A stretch of 64,000 nucleotides of DNA, taken from assembly GCF_007992115.1 (NCBI RefSeq), contig NZ_BJZQ01000001.1, forward strand, positions 62,001-126,000, given 5' to 3'. This DNA comes from Aeromicrobium flavum (GTDB lineage: Bacteria > Actinomycetota > Actinomycetes > Propionibacteriales > Nocardioidaceae). Of the stretch, positions 1-8,598 are shown piece by piece; position 1 is the stretch's first letter; each line of letters starts with the position of its first letter. The notes under the pieces were generated by a model. It did no database searches, was not told the DNA's origin, and saw only the letters and a program-made list of their open reading frames with translations. Position numbers and translations under genes: made by a program.

Positions 1-1
1 C

Positions 2-670
2 GGCATGATCCTCTATGCGCCGATCCGCTACCGCCGGAAGAACGTCGACGATCCCGCGCCCGTCCAGGTTCGCTACAACCTGCCCCTGGAGGCGCTGTAC
101 ACGATCGCCCCGGTGATCATCGTCGCCGTGTTCTTCTTCCACACCGTGGAGTCGCAGAACGCCCAGCTCGAAGAGGTCGAGAACCCCGACCACACCATCG
201 AGGTCGTCGGCAGCAAGTGGCAGTGGACCTTCAACTACCTCGAGGGCGCGCCCGGCGGTGAGCCGGTCTACGACCAGGGCGACACCGCGAACCTGCCCGA
301 GCTGTGGCTCCCGGTCAACGAGTCGGTCAAGTTCGAGCTGATCTCGCCGGACGTCATCCACTCGTTCTGGGTCCCCGAGTTCTACTTCAAGATGGACGTC
401 GTCCCGGGCAACATCCCCGGCAAGGACGGCAACAACTCATTCACGATGACGCCGAACCGCGAGGGCACCTTCACCGGTCGCTGCGCCGAGCTCTGCGGCG
501 TCTACCACACCCGCATGCTGTTCAAGGTCAAGGTCGTGTCCGCCGACGAGTACGAGGCCCACCTGGCCGAGCTCGAGTCCGCCGGACAGATCGGCACGCC
601 CCAGGGCTCGACCACAGCTGACACCGTCGCCGGCCTCGAGGCCAGCGGCGAGAGCGACACGGAGGACTGA
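2..670 (+). CDS. ctaC: Cytochrome c oxidase subunit II, 5' truncated by window edge
   Basis: Subunit II of the aa3 oxidase, which carries the CuA centre and takes electrons from the bcc complex. The frame is open at the left edge, so the signal peptide and first membrane helix lie outside the window. The visible part starts in the hairpin loop. It then has the second helix (about residues 30-46 counting from the first visible Met) and the extracytoplasmic cupredoxin domain. The CuA ligands are present: His119 in DVIHSFW, then Cys160, Cys164, His168 and Met171 in [12 protein letters not shown]. An acidic Ser/Thr-rich C-terminal tail follows. The stop codon overlaps the ctaD start as TGATG, so the two genes are translationally coupled. 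The family assignment is secure; only the N-terminus is missing. Confidence 0.96.
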   Translation, partial: GMILYAPIRYRRKNVDDPAPVQVRYNLPLEALYTIAPVIIVAVFFFHTVESQNAQLEEVENPDHTIEVVGSKWQWTFNYLEGAPGGEPVYDQGDTANLPELWLPVNESVKFELISPDVIHSFWVPEFYFKMDVVPGNIPGKDGNNSFTMTPNREGTFTGRCAELCGVYHTRMLFKVKVVSADEYEAHLAELESAGQIGTPQGSTTADTVAGLEASGESDTED

Positions 671-2418
671 TGGCCACCGCAACGTTCGACGCCCCCGAGG
701 CACGGACTCCCGCCAAGGAGCGCACGCTCGGGACGAAGGCCTTCACGCTGCTGACGACGACCGACCACAAGGTCATCGGTCAGATGTACGCCGTCACGAC
801 GTTCTTCTTCTTCATCTTCGGCGGCATCCTGGCGCTCATCATCCGCGCCGAGCTCGCCCGCCCGGGTGGACAGTTCGTCGGTGACGAGACGTACAACCAG
901 CTGTTCACGATGCACGGCACGATCATGCTGCTGATGTTCGCGACGCCGCTGTTCTTCGCGTTCGGCAACATGATCATGCCGCTGCAGATCGGCGCGCCCG
1001 ACGTCGCGTTCCCGCGCCTGAACATGTTCAGCTACTGGCTGTACCTGTTCGGCTCGCTGATCGCGGTCTCCGGCTTCATCGTTCCCGGCGGCGCCGCCAG
1101 CTTCGGCTGGTTCGCGTACATGCCGCTGTCGGACTCGATCAACAGCCCCGGCGTGGGTGGCGACCTGTGGGTCATGGGCCTGTACATGTCGGGTCTGGGC
1201 ACCATCTTGGGCGCCGTCAACTTCATCACCACGATCTTCTGCATGCGCGCCCCCGGCATGACGATGTTCCGCATGCCGATCTTCGTGTGGAACACGCTGG
1301 TCACGAGCATCCTGATCATCGTCGTCTTCCCGGTGTTCGCCGCGGCGCTGCTGGCGCTGGGCGCGGACCGCATGCTCGGCGCGCACGTGTTCGACCCGTC
1401 GACCGGCGGCCCGATCATGTACCAGCACCTGTTCTGGTTCTTCGGTCACCCGGAGGTGTACATCATCGCGCTGCCGTTCTTCGGCATCATCACCGAAGTG
1501 CTGCCCGTCTTCAGCCGCAAGCCGGTCTTCGGCTACGTCGGCCTGGTCGGCGCGACGCTCGCGATCGCCGTCCTCTCGGCCGCGGTCTGGGCGCACCACA
1601 TGTTCGTCACGGGAGCGGTGAACCTCGCGTTCTTCAGCTTCATGACCTTGTTGATCGGTGTGCCGACCGGCGTGAAGTTCTTCAACTGGATCGGCACGAT
1701 GTGGGGCGGATCGGTGTCGTTCGACTCGCCCATGCTCTTCGCGCTGGGCTTCCTGACGACCTTCCTCTTCGGTGGCCTCACGGGCATCGTGCTGGCCTCG
1801 CCGGCGCTGGACTTCCACCTGTCCGACACCTACTTCGTGGTGGCGCACTTCCACTACGTGGTCTTCGGCACGGTCGTCTTCGCGATGTTCGCGGGCTACT
1901 ACTACTGGTGGCCCAAGATCACCGGCCGGATGCTCGACGAGAAGCTGGGCAAGATCCACTTCTGGCTGCTGTTCGTCGGCTTCCACCTGACCTTCCTGGT
2001 GCAGCACTGGCTCGGCGTCGAGGGCTTCCCGCGTCGCTACGCCGACTACCTGCCCGGTGACGGCTTCACGCGCCTCAACGAGATCTCCACGATCGGCGCG
2101 TTCCTGCTCGGCGCCTCGACGCTGCCGTTCCTGTACAACGTCTGGAAGTCCCGTCAGGCGCCCCTGGTCCGCCAGGACGACCCGTGGGGCTGGGGACGCA
2201 CGCTGGAGTGGGCCACCTCGAGCCCGCCGCCGCGCCACAACTTCGTGTCGCTGCCGCGGATCCGCTCGGAGAGCCCCGCGTTCGACCTGCACCACCCCGA
2301 CGTGGTCGAGCTGGAGATGGCCCAGAACCCCGACGCCAACGAGCCGCTGGCCGACACCCCCGATCTCGAGGGTCGTCGCGAGGCGCTCGGCGGCAACAAC
2401 CCCAAGGCTGGTGAGTGA
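670..2418 (+). CDS. ctaD: Cytochrome c oxidase subunit I (aa3-type)
   Basis: Catalytic heme-copper subunit of the aa3 oxidase, reducing O2 to water and pumping protons in the membrane. The 582-residue protein has the 12 hydrophobic segments expected. Seen in the sequence: low-spin heme ligand His82 (MHGTIML), the CuB His and cross-linked Tyr at HPEVY (His260/Tyr264), the CuB pair His309-His310 (WAHHMF), and heme ligands His393/His395 (HFHYVV). The start ATG overlaps the ctaC stop. The C-terminal 70 residues are hydrophilic, as in other actinobacterial CtaD proteins. ctaF follows after 3 bases, so ctaC-ctaD-ctaF form an operon. The bcc partner genes lie about 4.5 kb away on the opposite strand. 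Confidence 0.98.
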   Translation: MATATFDAPEARTPAKERTLGTKAFTLLTTTDHKVIGQMYAVTTFFFFIFGGILALIIRAELARPGGQFVGDETYNQLFTMHGTIMLLMFATPLFFAFGNMIMPLQIGAPDVAFPRLNMFSYWLYLFGSLIAVSGFIVPGGAASFGWFAYMPLSDSINSPGVGGDLWVMGLYMSGLGTILGAVNFITTIFCMRAPGMTMFRMPIFVWNTLVTSILIIVVFPVFAAALLALGADRMLGAHVFDPSTGGPIMYQHLFWFFGHPEVYIIALPFFGIITEVLPVFSRKPVFGYVGLVGATLAIAVLSAAVWAHHMFVTGAVNLAFFSFMTLLIGVPTGVKFFNWIGTMWGGSVSFDSPMLFALGFLTTFLFGGLTGIVLASPALDFHLSDTYFVVAHFHYVVFGTVVFAMFAGYYYWWPKITGRMLDEKLGKIHFWLLFVGFHLTFLVQHWLGVEGFPRRYADYLPGDGFTRLNEISTIGAFLLGASTLPFLYNVWKSRQAPLVRQDDPWGWGRTLEWATSSPPPRHNFVSLPRIRSESPAFDLHHPDVVELEMAQNPDANEPLADTPDLEGRREALGGNNPKAGE

Positions 2419-2421
2419 GCG

Positions 2422-2817
2422 GTGCGCAAGGAGTTCTGGCTGTTCCTGAGCTGTGGCGTCTTCTTCGTCATCGTGACCCCCGTCTACTGGGCGGTCGCGC
2501 ACGAGGTGACCGGCACGGTCGCCCTCGTCATGGCGATGCTGCTGTTCTTCATGATCAGCTTCTACCTGTGGTTCGTCACCAAGGCGATCCCCGAGCGTCC
2601 TGAGGACCGCAAGGACGGCGAGATCGCCGAGGGCGCGGGCGAGCTGGGCTTCTTCCCGCCCTACAGCTGGTGGCCGCTGTTCGCCGCCATGGCGTTCGGC
2701 CTGCTCGTGCTCGGTGTCGTGTTCGGCTGGTGGATGTTCATCATGGCCGTGCCGATCGGCGCCATCTGCGTCATCGGGTGGATCTTCGAGTACTACCGAG
2801 GCGCGCACGCTCACTGA
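2422..2817 (+). CDS. ctaF: Cytochrome c oxidase subunit IV, actinobacterial CtaF
   Basis: Small accessory subunit (131 residues) of the actinobacterial aa3 oxidase within the bcc-aa3 supercomplex. It has four hydrophobic segments in two hairpins (about residues 5-24, 29-51, 77-95 and 98-115) joined by a charged loop with the ERPEDRKDGEIAEGAGELGF stretch. The GTG start lies 3 bases after the ctaD stop. The end is followed by a GC-rich hairpin with a T-rich tail, so this is the last gene of the operon. Identity rests on length, topology and its fixed position after ctaD. Confidence 0.93.
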   Translation: MRKEFWLFLSCGVFFVIVTPVYWAVAHEVTGTVALVMAMLLFFMISFYLWFVTKAIPERPEDRKDGEIAEGAGELGFFPPYSWWPLFAAMAFGLLVLGVVFGWWMFIMAVPIGAICVIGWIFEYYRGAHAH

Positions 2818-2835
2818 GTCGTCCGTCTCGCGTCA

Positions 2836-2871
2836 ACGCCCCCGGTGTCTTCACGCCGGGGGCGTTTCGTC
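2836..2871 (+). terminator. Rho-independent terminator after ctaF
   Basis: A 10-bp perfect stem (2836-2845 with 2856-2865) with a 10-base loop is followed by a short T-rich run. It separates the oxidase operon from the following lipoprotein gene. Confidence 0.75.
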
Positions 2872-2895
2872 GTCCTCCCGGCTGGGGCGGCTGCC

Positions 2896-2901
2896 TAGAC
2901 T
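2896..2901 (+). promoter_or_regulatory. -10 element TAGACT of a probable leaderless transcript
   Basis: TAGACT lies 7 bases before the GTG at 2909. This places the likely transcription start at the start codon. There is no Shine-Dalgarno sequence in between. Confidence 0.5.
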
Positions 2902-2908
2902 CTCAGGC

Positions 2909-4096
2909 GTGAGAAGTGTGGGACGCCTGGTCATGGCCCTGTCCGTCGCGGTGCTCGTGCTGTCGGGCTGCACCGACGGGGGAGTGAGCAACCCGGTCGA
3001 CGTGATCGCGGCGAAGGATCCGCTGTCGATCTCGACCAGCGTCGAGTCCGGTGACTCCGACGTGCCCGTCGACACGCTGGTCACCGTCGACGGCTTCGAC
3101 GGCGACCTCTCGGAGGTCTCGCTGGTCTCGCAGGACGGCAAGGCCACAGTCCCCGGGGAGATCCACGGGGTCCGCTGGACCGCTCAGCAGCTCCTCGAGC
3201 CGGCGACGTCGTACGTGCTGACGGCCGCAGGCACCGGCGACGACGGCAAGAAGGTCTCGTCGGTGACGCGGTTCACCACGAAGGCGTTGACCCTCGACGA
3301 GCAGACGTACCCCGCGGTGGCGCCGCTGCAGGATGAGACCGTCGGGGTCGGCATGCCCGTGATCGTCAGCTTCGACGTCCCCGTCAGGGACCGGGCCGCG
3401 TTCGAGAAGCGGATGAAGGTCACGGCCGAGCCGGCGACCGTGGGCGGCTGGTACTGGCTGAGCAACCACACGGCGCACTGGCGTCCGAGGCAGTACTGGA
3501 AGCCCGGCACGAAGGTCTCGGTCGACCTGGCGCTCAACAGCGTGCACGCCGGCGAGGGGGTCTACGGCCAGCAGGACCAGCACGTGGACTTCACGGTGGG
3601 GCGCTCCGTGGTGCACGTGGTCGACACGAAGCGCCACCGCCTGACCGTGAAGATCAACGGCAAGAACCGCCGGGTGATCCCGGTGTCGACCGGCGACGCG
3701 AAGCACCGGAGCCGTAACGGCGTCAAGGTCGTGATGGAGAAGCACCGTTCGATCGACATGGACGCGGCGACCACCGGGGTCGACTCCGACGACCCCGGCT
3801 ACTACAACCTCAAGGGCGTCAAGTGGGCGATGCGCGTGACGAACTCCGGCGAGTTCCTGCATGCGGCACCGTGGTCGGCCGCCTCCCAGGGCAACGCCAA
3901 CGTCAGCCACGGCTGCGTCGGCATGAGCACGAAGGACGCGGCGTGGGTGTTCGCCCAGACCAAGCGCGGCGACGTCGTCAACTACATCGGCAGTCCGCGC
4001 CGGTTGGAGCCGGGCAACGGCTGGACCGACTGGAACCGGTCGTGGGACGAGTGGCTCGAGGGCTCGGCGCTGGCGGCCGGGGCCGACGCCGCCTGA
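2909..4096 (+). CDS. L,D-transpeptidase lipoprotein (Ig-like domains plus YkuD)
   Basis: Predicted envelope enzyme that makes 3-3 peptidoglycan cross-links or attaches wall ligands. The chosen GTG start gives 395 residues with a lipoprotein signal: basic N-terminus, hydrophobic core and lipobox LSGC with the lipidated Cys at 21. The frame is open further upstream, but only this start gives a signal peptide, and it follows a -10 element by 7 bases. Two beta-rich Ig-like regions (about residues 35-235) precede the YkuD domain. The YkuD domain ends with the SHGCVGM catalytic motif carrying the nucleophilic Cys, with a conserved upstream His in EFLHAAPW. The architecture matches actinobacterial Ldt proteins. 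It converges with the gene on the minus strand, only 3 bases away. Confidence 0.9.
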   Translation: MRSVGRLVMALSVAVLVLSGCTDGGVSNPVDVIAAKDPLSISTSVESGDSDVPVDTLVTVDGFDGDLSEVSLVSQDGKATVPGEIHGVRWTAQQLLEPATSYVLTAAGTGDDGKKVSSVTRFTTKALTLDEQTYPAVAPLQDETVGVGMPVIVSFDVPVRDRAAFEKRMKVTAEPATVGGWYWLSNHTAHWRPRQYWKPGTKVSVDLALNSVHAGEGVYGQQDQHVDFTVGRSVVHVVDTKRHRLTVKINGKNRRVIPVSTGDAKHRSRNGVKVVMEKHRSIDMDAATTGVDSDDPGYYNLKGVKWAMRVTNSGEFLHAAPWSAASQGNANVSHGCVGMSTKDAAWVFAQTKRGDVVNYIGSPRRLEPGNGWTDWNRSWDEWLEGSALAAGADAA

Positions 4097-4099
4097 CCC

Positions 4100-4675
4100 T
4101 CAGCGGGCCTTGGCGGCCTTCGCGGCGGCCTTCTGCTCGCGCTTGAACTCCCGGACCTTCGTCAACGACTCCGGGCTCGTGATGTCGGCGACGCTGCGGT
4201 ACCCGGGCTGGCCGTAGTCCCCGGCCGCCTCGCGCCACCCGTCGCCCGCGTAGCCGTACTGCTTGCCGAGCAGGGCGAGGAAGATCCTGGCCTTCTGCTC
4301 ACCGAAGCCCGGCAGCGCCTTGAGCCGCTTCAGCACGGTGGCGCCGTCGGGGGAGTCCTGCGTCCAGATCGCGGAGGCGTCGCCGCCCCACTCGTCGCGC
4401 ACGGTGGCCGCGAGGGCCTGCACCCGGCCGGCCATGGAGCCGGGGTAGCGGTGCACGGCCGGGGTCTGCCGGAAGACCGCCTCGAGCGACTCGGGGTCCT
4501 GACCGGCGATCTCGGCGGGGTCGAGCGTGCCCACCCGGTCGCGGATCTTCGCCGGGCCCGCGAACGCGGACTCCATGCTGACCTGCTGGTCGAGCAGCAT
4601 CCCGACCAGGAGCGCGAAGGGGTCGTCGGTCAACAGCTGGTCGGCCGCGGGGTCGCCGGTGATGGAGAGGCTCAT
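4100..4675 (-). CDS. HhH-GPD family base-excision repair protein
   Basis: Small (191 residues) all-helical DNA glycosylase-like protein. The N-terminal part (FALLVGMLLDQQVSMESAFA) matches the first helices of the HhH-GPD fold. The helix-hairpin-helix is seen in LKALPGFGEQKARIFLALLG at about residues 120-140. The C-terminus is Lys/Ala-rich (KREQKAAAKAAKAR). No iron-sulfur Cys cluster is present. The substrate cannot be told from the sequence; GYAGDGWREAAG follows the HhH where the catalytic Asp of this family normally lies. The start ATG overlaps the stop of the upstream acyltransferase-like gene as ATGA, so the two are co-translated despite having no obvious shared function. Confidence 0.85.
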   Translation of the reverse strand: MSLSITGDPAADQLLTDDPFALLVGMLLDQQVSMESAFAGPAKIRDRVGTLDPAEIAGQDPESLEAVFRQTPAVHRYPGSMAGRVQALAATVRDEWGGDASAIWTQDSPDGATVLKRLKALPGFGEQKARIFLALLGKQYGYAGDGWREAAGDYGQPGYRSVADITSPESLTKVREFKREQKAAAKAAKAR

Positions 4676-5997
4676 GCCCCCATCCTCGCCCCTACGGCCG
4701 GGAGCTGGGCACCGGCCGCCACGTCGCGCATGCGGGCGACGAGGTCGTCGAGCCAGGCACCGACGCTGCGGCGTGCGACGTGGGTGTCCGGGTAGCGGCA
4801 GCGCAGGTGCACGCCGGTGTCGTCGATGATGAACCACAGCATGACGCCGCTGGTGGTGATCGCGGCGCTCACGTACTGGGCGTCGAGGCCGGCCGTGTCG
4901 ATCCGGACCGGCAACCGGCGCATGTCGAGCCACGAGACCGCGAACATCCCCGGAGCCTCCGGCATCCCGCCCCACGGGGTCATGATGTCGGCCAACGGCC
5001 ACGAGCCGAGCCGGATGGCCTCACGGACGGCGGAGGAGCACGCCTTCGGATCGGGGTCGGGGGACTCGAGCACGGCGTTGGTGATGAACCAGCCCACCGA
5101 GTCGTGCCAGCGGTCCTCGTAGCGGCTGTGCACGGGGAACACGGTGCGCAGGGCGATGCCGGCGAGCTCGCGCGTGGTGGCCGTCATCACCGCCACCGCC
5201 AGGGCGAGGGTGGAGACGCCCTCGGTGGCGGCCCGCGCCGAGAACGCGGCGAGGCTCTCGAGGTCGAGGACGTCGCGGATGACGACGCGCTCGGGCTGGG
5301 GCGTGGGGTCGCCGAGGGGGAGGGGGAAGCGCGGCATCGCGCCGCCTCCGGACTCGATCACCTCCGCCCACCGGCGGTGCACCTCGGCGGGTGCGGGCGG
5401 TCGTTGCTCGAGCGCCACGGTGTGCTCGGAGAAGGCCGGGGTCGCGGCCGGGACCGGATCCACGCCCGCGCGGATCTGGTCGAGCGCTGACAGGACGTCT
5501 CGGGCGATGACGAGCATGGACCACATGTCGACGTGGGCATGGTCGGCGGCCACGACGAGGGTGGGCCCGTCCGTCGTCTCGATGACGCAGAAGCGATGGG
5601 ACGGACGCGCGAAGGGTCGGCACCCCGCGTCCAGGACGGCCGCGAGGGCGTGGTTCATCGCCTGGCCCGGCGCCACCTCGTGCTCGGTCCAGTCGCCGGC
5701 CGCGACACCGACCTCGTGCAGGGTGGGCGGGCCGTCCTCGTGCGGCACGAAGACGGTGCGCAGCGTCCCGTGCGCCTCCACCACCGCCCGCCAGGCCGCA
5801 GCGAGGTCGTCACGGGGGACAGGAGCGGGCAGGCGCATCGCCAGCGCCATCCAGGAGCCCGCGCGGTCGCCGAGACCCACGTGGCGGGCCTGGTCGAAGG
5901 AGACCGGCAGCGGCGGACCCGGTTCGGACACCGTCAGGTCGTGGCTGAGCAGCGGACCGAACGGCAGGCGCAGGTGCGCGACGTGCGTGAGTCGCAT
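4672..5997 (-). CDS. Condensation-domain (PapA/NRPS C-like) acyltransferase-like protein
   Basis: 441-residue protein of the CoA-dependent acyltransferase/condensation fold. The active-site motif HHxxxDG appears here as DHAHVDMWS (about residues 170-178). The second, catalytic His and the structural Asp are kept, while the first His is Asp and the Gly is Met. A DFGWG-like motif is not obvious; the region VSWLDMRR may be its counterpart. No carrier protein, adenylation or polyketide gene is nearby, so it may act alone in lipid or small-molecule esterification. That role is inference. The start ATG lies 6 bases after a TAGGTT -10 element on this strand, so it is probably leaderless. It is coupled downstream to the HhH-GPD gene. 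Confidence 0.72.
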   Translation of the reverse strand: MRLTHVAHLRLPFGPLLSHDLTVSEPGPPLPVSFDQARHVGLGDRAGSWMALAMRLPAPVPRDDLAAAWRAVVEAHGTLRTVFVPHEDGPPTLHEVGVAAGDWTEHEVAPGQAMNHALAAVLDAGCRPFARPSHRFCVIETTDGPTLVVAADHAHVDMWSMLVIARDVLSALDQIRAGVDPVPAATPAFSEHTVALEQRPPAPAEVHRRWAEVIESGGGAMPRFPLPLGDPTPQPERVVIRDVLDLESLAAFSARAATEGVSTLALAVAVMTATTRELAGIALRTVFPVHSRYEDRWHDSVGWFITNAVLESPDPDPKACSSAVREAIRLGSWPLADIMTPWGGMPEAPGMFAVSWLDMRRLPVRIDTAGLDAQYVSAAITTSGVMLWFIIDDTGVHLRCRYPDTHVARRSVGAWLDDLVARMRDVAAGAQLPAVGARMGA

Positions 5998-6002
5998 GCC
6001 AG

Positions 6003-6009
6003 TAACCTA
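6003..6009. promoter_or_regulatory. Overlapping divergent -10 elements (TAACCTA)
   Basis: The heptamer reads TAACCT on the plus strand and TAGGTT on the minus strand, offset by one base. The minus element lies 6 bases from the ATG at 5997 (leaderless). The plus element would give the hydrolase gene a leader of about 30 bases with its own ribosome site. Confidence 0.5.
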
Positions 6010-6043
6010 TTCCCCTGATCCGACCAGCACCGCGGGAGGCGAC

Positions 6044-6823
6044 GTGCACAGGTTCGTGGTTCCCGGTGCCGAGCTCGCATGGGCCTTCAGCGACGAGTCC
6101 GGGCACGCCGTGGTGCAGCTCCACGGGCTGACCTCCAGCCGGTCGCGGGACCGGGTCCTGGACCTCGACCTGGGCCGCGGGCTGTCCGACACCCGGCTGC
6201 TGCGCTACGACGCGCGGGGCCACGGTCACTCCACGGGCCGTGCCGTGCCCGAGGACTACACGTGGCCGTCGCTGGCCGACGACCTGCTGCGCCTGCTGGA
6301 CCACTGGTTCCCGGACGAGCCCGTCCACGGCGTCGGGCCGTCGATGGGCACCGGCACCCTCCTGCATGCCGCCGTGCGCGAGCCGGAGCGCTTCAGCGGC
6401 TTCACGCTGCTGCTGCCGCCGACGGCGTGGGCCACCCGGACGGCGCAGGCGGGGGAGTACCGCCAGATGGCCGACCTCGTCGAGTCCGGGGGCCTCCACC
6501 AGATCCTCGAGGCGGCCCGGGTGGCCCCGCAGCCCCCGGCCGCCGTCGGCCGTCCCGACACCGTGCCCCACGTCCGACAGGAGCTGTTACCTGCGCTGCT
6601 GCGAGGTGCGGCGCTCAGCGACCTACCCGCTCCGGAGGATGTCGCGCGCCTGGACCAGCCGACGACCATCCTGGCGTGGGTGGGCGACCCGGCCCACCCG
6701 GTCTCCACGGCCGAGGCGCTCGTCGAGCTGATGCCGCACGCGAGCCTGCAGGTGGCGCAGACGCCCGACGACGTCGACCGCTGGCCGACGATCCTCGCCG
6801 CGGACATCGCGCGCTACGCCTGA
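6044..6823 (+). CDS. Alpha/beta hydrolase
   Basis: 259-residue alpha/beta-hydrolase fold protein. It shows an oxyanion-hole HGLTSS motif, the RYDARGHG turn, and the nucleophile elbow GPSMGTGT (Ser at about residue 103). A late acid residue is plausible in WVGDPAHPVS. The usual C-terminal catalytic His is not clear, because the end reads AQTPDDVDRWPTILAADIARYA, so activity should not be assumed. The GTG start is chosen because GGGAGG lies 4 bases upstream. It is divergent from the acyltransferase-like gene with a 46-base gap. The substrate is unknown. Confidence 0.8.
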   Translation: MHRFVVPGAELAWAFSDESGHAVVQLHGLTSSRSRDRVLDLDLGRGLSDTRLLRYDARGHGHSTGRAVPEDYTWPSLADDLLRLLDHWFPDEPVHGVGPSMGTGTLLHAAVREPERFSGFTLLLPPTAWATRTAQAGEYRQMADLVESGGLHQILEAARVAPQPPAAVGRPDTVPHVRQELLPALLRGAALSDLPAPEDVARLDQPTTILAWVGDPAHPVSTAEALVELMPHASLQVAQTPDDVDRWPTILAADIARYA

Positions 6824-6840
6824 CAACCACGCCCGGACGC

Positions 6841-6875
6841 ACGAGGGCCCCGACCGCAACGGTCGGGGCCCTCGT
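6841..6875. terminator. Bidirectional terminator between hydrolase gene and qcrB
   Basis: Perfect 16-bp stem (6841-6856 with 6860-6875) with a CAA loop, lying between the convergent genes. Confidence 0.8.
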
Positions 6876-6885
6876 GAGGTGCGGA

Positions 6886-8598
6886 TCAGTGGACGCGCGG
6901 GACGCCCGTCTCGGAGACGCCCTGGAAGTCGTCTCCCAGGACGACCGGGTGCTCGCCGCCACCGGCCAGGTGCTCGGACGCGTGGTCCATGTCGTGGCTG
7001 GTCGGCTTGTCGACGGAGCCGTCGTAGTAGAACTTCCGCATCTTCTGCCGGAAGGACTGCTTGCGGTAGTCCGGGTTGCGGACACCGTACGCGTCGCTCT
7101 TGTGCACGGTCTCGGCCTCGAGCTCGGGCAGACGCTCGCGCGAACCGGTGAGCGCGTACGCCGCCGTGTCGGGCAACGGGGCGTGACGCTCGGCGTACCC
7201 GCCGTCGGGGGAGCGGTCGATGACACCGGTCTCCCAGCCGTGGGTGAGCGTCTCGTTGTCCTTGCGCTGCAGCGAGATGCAGATGCGCTTGGTGACGATG
7301 AACGCGATGACCGGGAAGATGAACAGCCCGAACCGCAGCACCCACGTGATCGCGAAGATGTCCAGGCCGAACTTCAGCGCGATGATGTCGTTGCCGCCGG
7401 CGATGAGGCCGACGACGTAGGCGGTGATGCCCGCGGCGCCGAGGGCGGTGCGCACCGGCGCGTTGCGGGGACGCTCGAGCAGGTGGTGCTCACGCGTGTC
7501 GCCGGTGATCCAACGCTCGATGAACGGCCACAGGGCCAGCGACGTGAACAGGACGCCCAGGCCGCCGACGCCCGGCAGGAAGACGCTCCAGGTCCACGTG
7601 CGGTTGAACCACGTGGTCTCGAGCGGCGGCATGAGGCGCACGAGGCCCTCGGACAGGCCCATGTACCAGTCGGGCTGCGAGCCGGCCGTGACCTCGGACG
7701 GGTTGTACGGGCCGTACGCCCACACCGGGTTGATCTGGATCAGCGCGCCCATGAGGGCCAGGAAGCCGAACACGATGAAGAAGAAGCCGCCGGCCTTAGC
7801 CATGTAGACGGGGAGCATCGGGTAGCCGACGACGTTCTCGTTGGTGCGACCGGCGCCGGGCCACTGCGTGTGCTTGTGGTAGACGAGCAGCAGCATGTGC
7901 GCGCCGATCAGGCCCAGCAGGATCGCGGGGATCAGCAGGATGTGGGCCATGTAGAGGCGCGGGATGATGATCTCTCCGGGGAACTCGCCACCGAAGATGA
8001 AGAACTCCAGGTACGAGCCGACCAGCGGGATCGAGCGGATCAGGCCGTCGACGAACCGGAGGCCGGTGCCCGACAGCAGGTCGTCGGGCAGCGAGTAGCC
8101 CGCGAAGCCCTCGACCATGCCCAGCGCCAGCAGGCCGACGCCGATCATCCAGTTGATCTCACGCGGCTTGCGGTACGCGCCCGTGAAGAACACGCGCAGC
8201 ATGTGCACGATCATCGCGGCCACGAACAGCAGCGCCGCCCAGTGATGGATCTGGCGCATCAGCAGGCCGCCGCGGATGTCGAACGAGATGTCCAGCGTCG
8301 AGGCGTAGGCCGCCGACATGTCGATGCCGTACAGCGGCGCGTAGGAGCCGGTGTACTCGACCTCGGCCATGCTCGGGTCGAACCAGAGCGTGAGGAAGAC
8401 GCCCGTGAGCAGCAGGACGACGAAGCTCCACAGGGCGATCTCGCCGAGCATGAAGGACCAGTGCTCGGGGAAGACCTTGCGCAGGTTCTTCTTGCCCGCC
8501 GCAGCCAGGCCGAGGCGGTCGTCGAGCCAGCCGACGGGGCCGGCCAGCTTCTTGCCGGTCGGGGAGTCCTCGACCCGGGTGAAGGTGTTCTGACTCAT
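6886..8598 (-). CDS. qcrB: Cytochrome b subunit of the bcc complex
   Basis: Quinol-oxidising subunit of the actinobacterial cytochrome bcc complex, 570 residues. The N-terminal half carries the heme-binding four-helix core with His-containing helices (for example MRQIHHWAALLFVAAMIVHM and the YMAHILLIPAILLGLIGAHMLL segment). The Qo-site motif is replaced by the actinobacterial PDWYMGLSEG. Further helices follow, then a long hydrophilic C-terminal tail of about 110 residues, as is typical for QcrB of this phylum. It is last in ctaE-qcrC-qcrA-qcrB. Its ATG overlaps the qcrA stop by 4 bases. Confidence 0.97.
   Translation of the reverse strand: MSQNTFTRVEDSPTGKKLAGPVGWLDDRLGLAAAGKKNLRKVFPEHWSFMLGEIALWSFVVLLLTGVFLTLWFDPSMAEVEYTGSYAPLYGIDMSAAYASTLDISFDIRGGLLMRQIHHWAALLFVAAMIVHMLRVFFTGAYRKPREINWMIGVGLLALGMVEGFAGYSLPDDLLSGTGLRFVDGLIRSIPLVGSYLEFFIFGGEFPGEIIIPRLYMAHILLIPAILLGLIGAHMLLLVYHKHTQWPGAGRTNENVVGYPMLPVYMAKAGGFFFIVFGFLALMGALIQINPVWAYGPYNPSEVTAGSQPDWYMGLSEGLVRLMPPLETTWFNRTWTWSVFLPGVGGLGVLFTSLALWPFIERWITGDTREHHLLERPRNAPVRTALGAAGITAYVVGLIAGGNDIIALKFGLDIFAITWVLRFGLFIFPVIAFIVTKRICISLQRKDNETLTHGWETGVIDRSPDGGYAERHAPLPDTAAYALTGSRERLPELEAETVHKSDAYGVRNPDYRKQSFRQKMRKFYYDGSVDKPTSHDMDHASEHLAGGGEHPVVLGDDFQGVSETGVPRVH

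Noticed and set aside
502..2814. 770-residue minus-strand open frame antisense to ctaD/ctaF
   Set aside because: Composition is His/Arg/Asp/Glu-rich without motifs. It lies opposite a clear oxidase gene; typical GC-rich antisense artefact.
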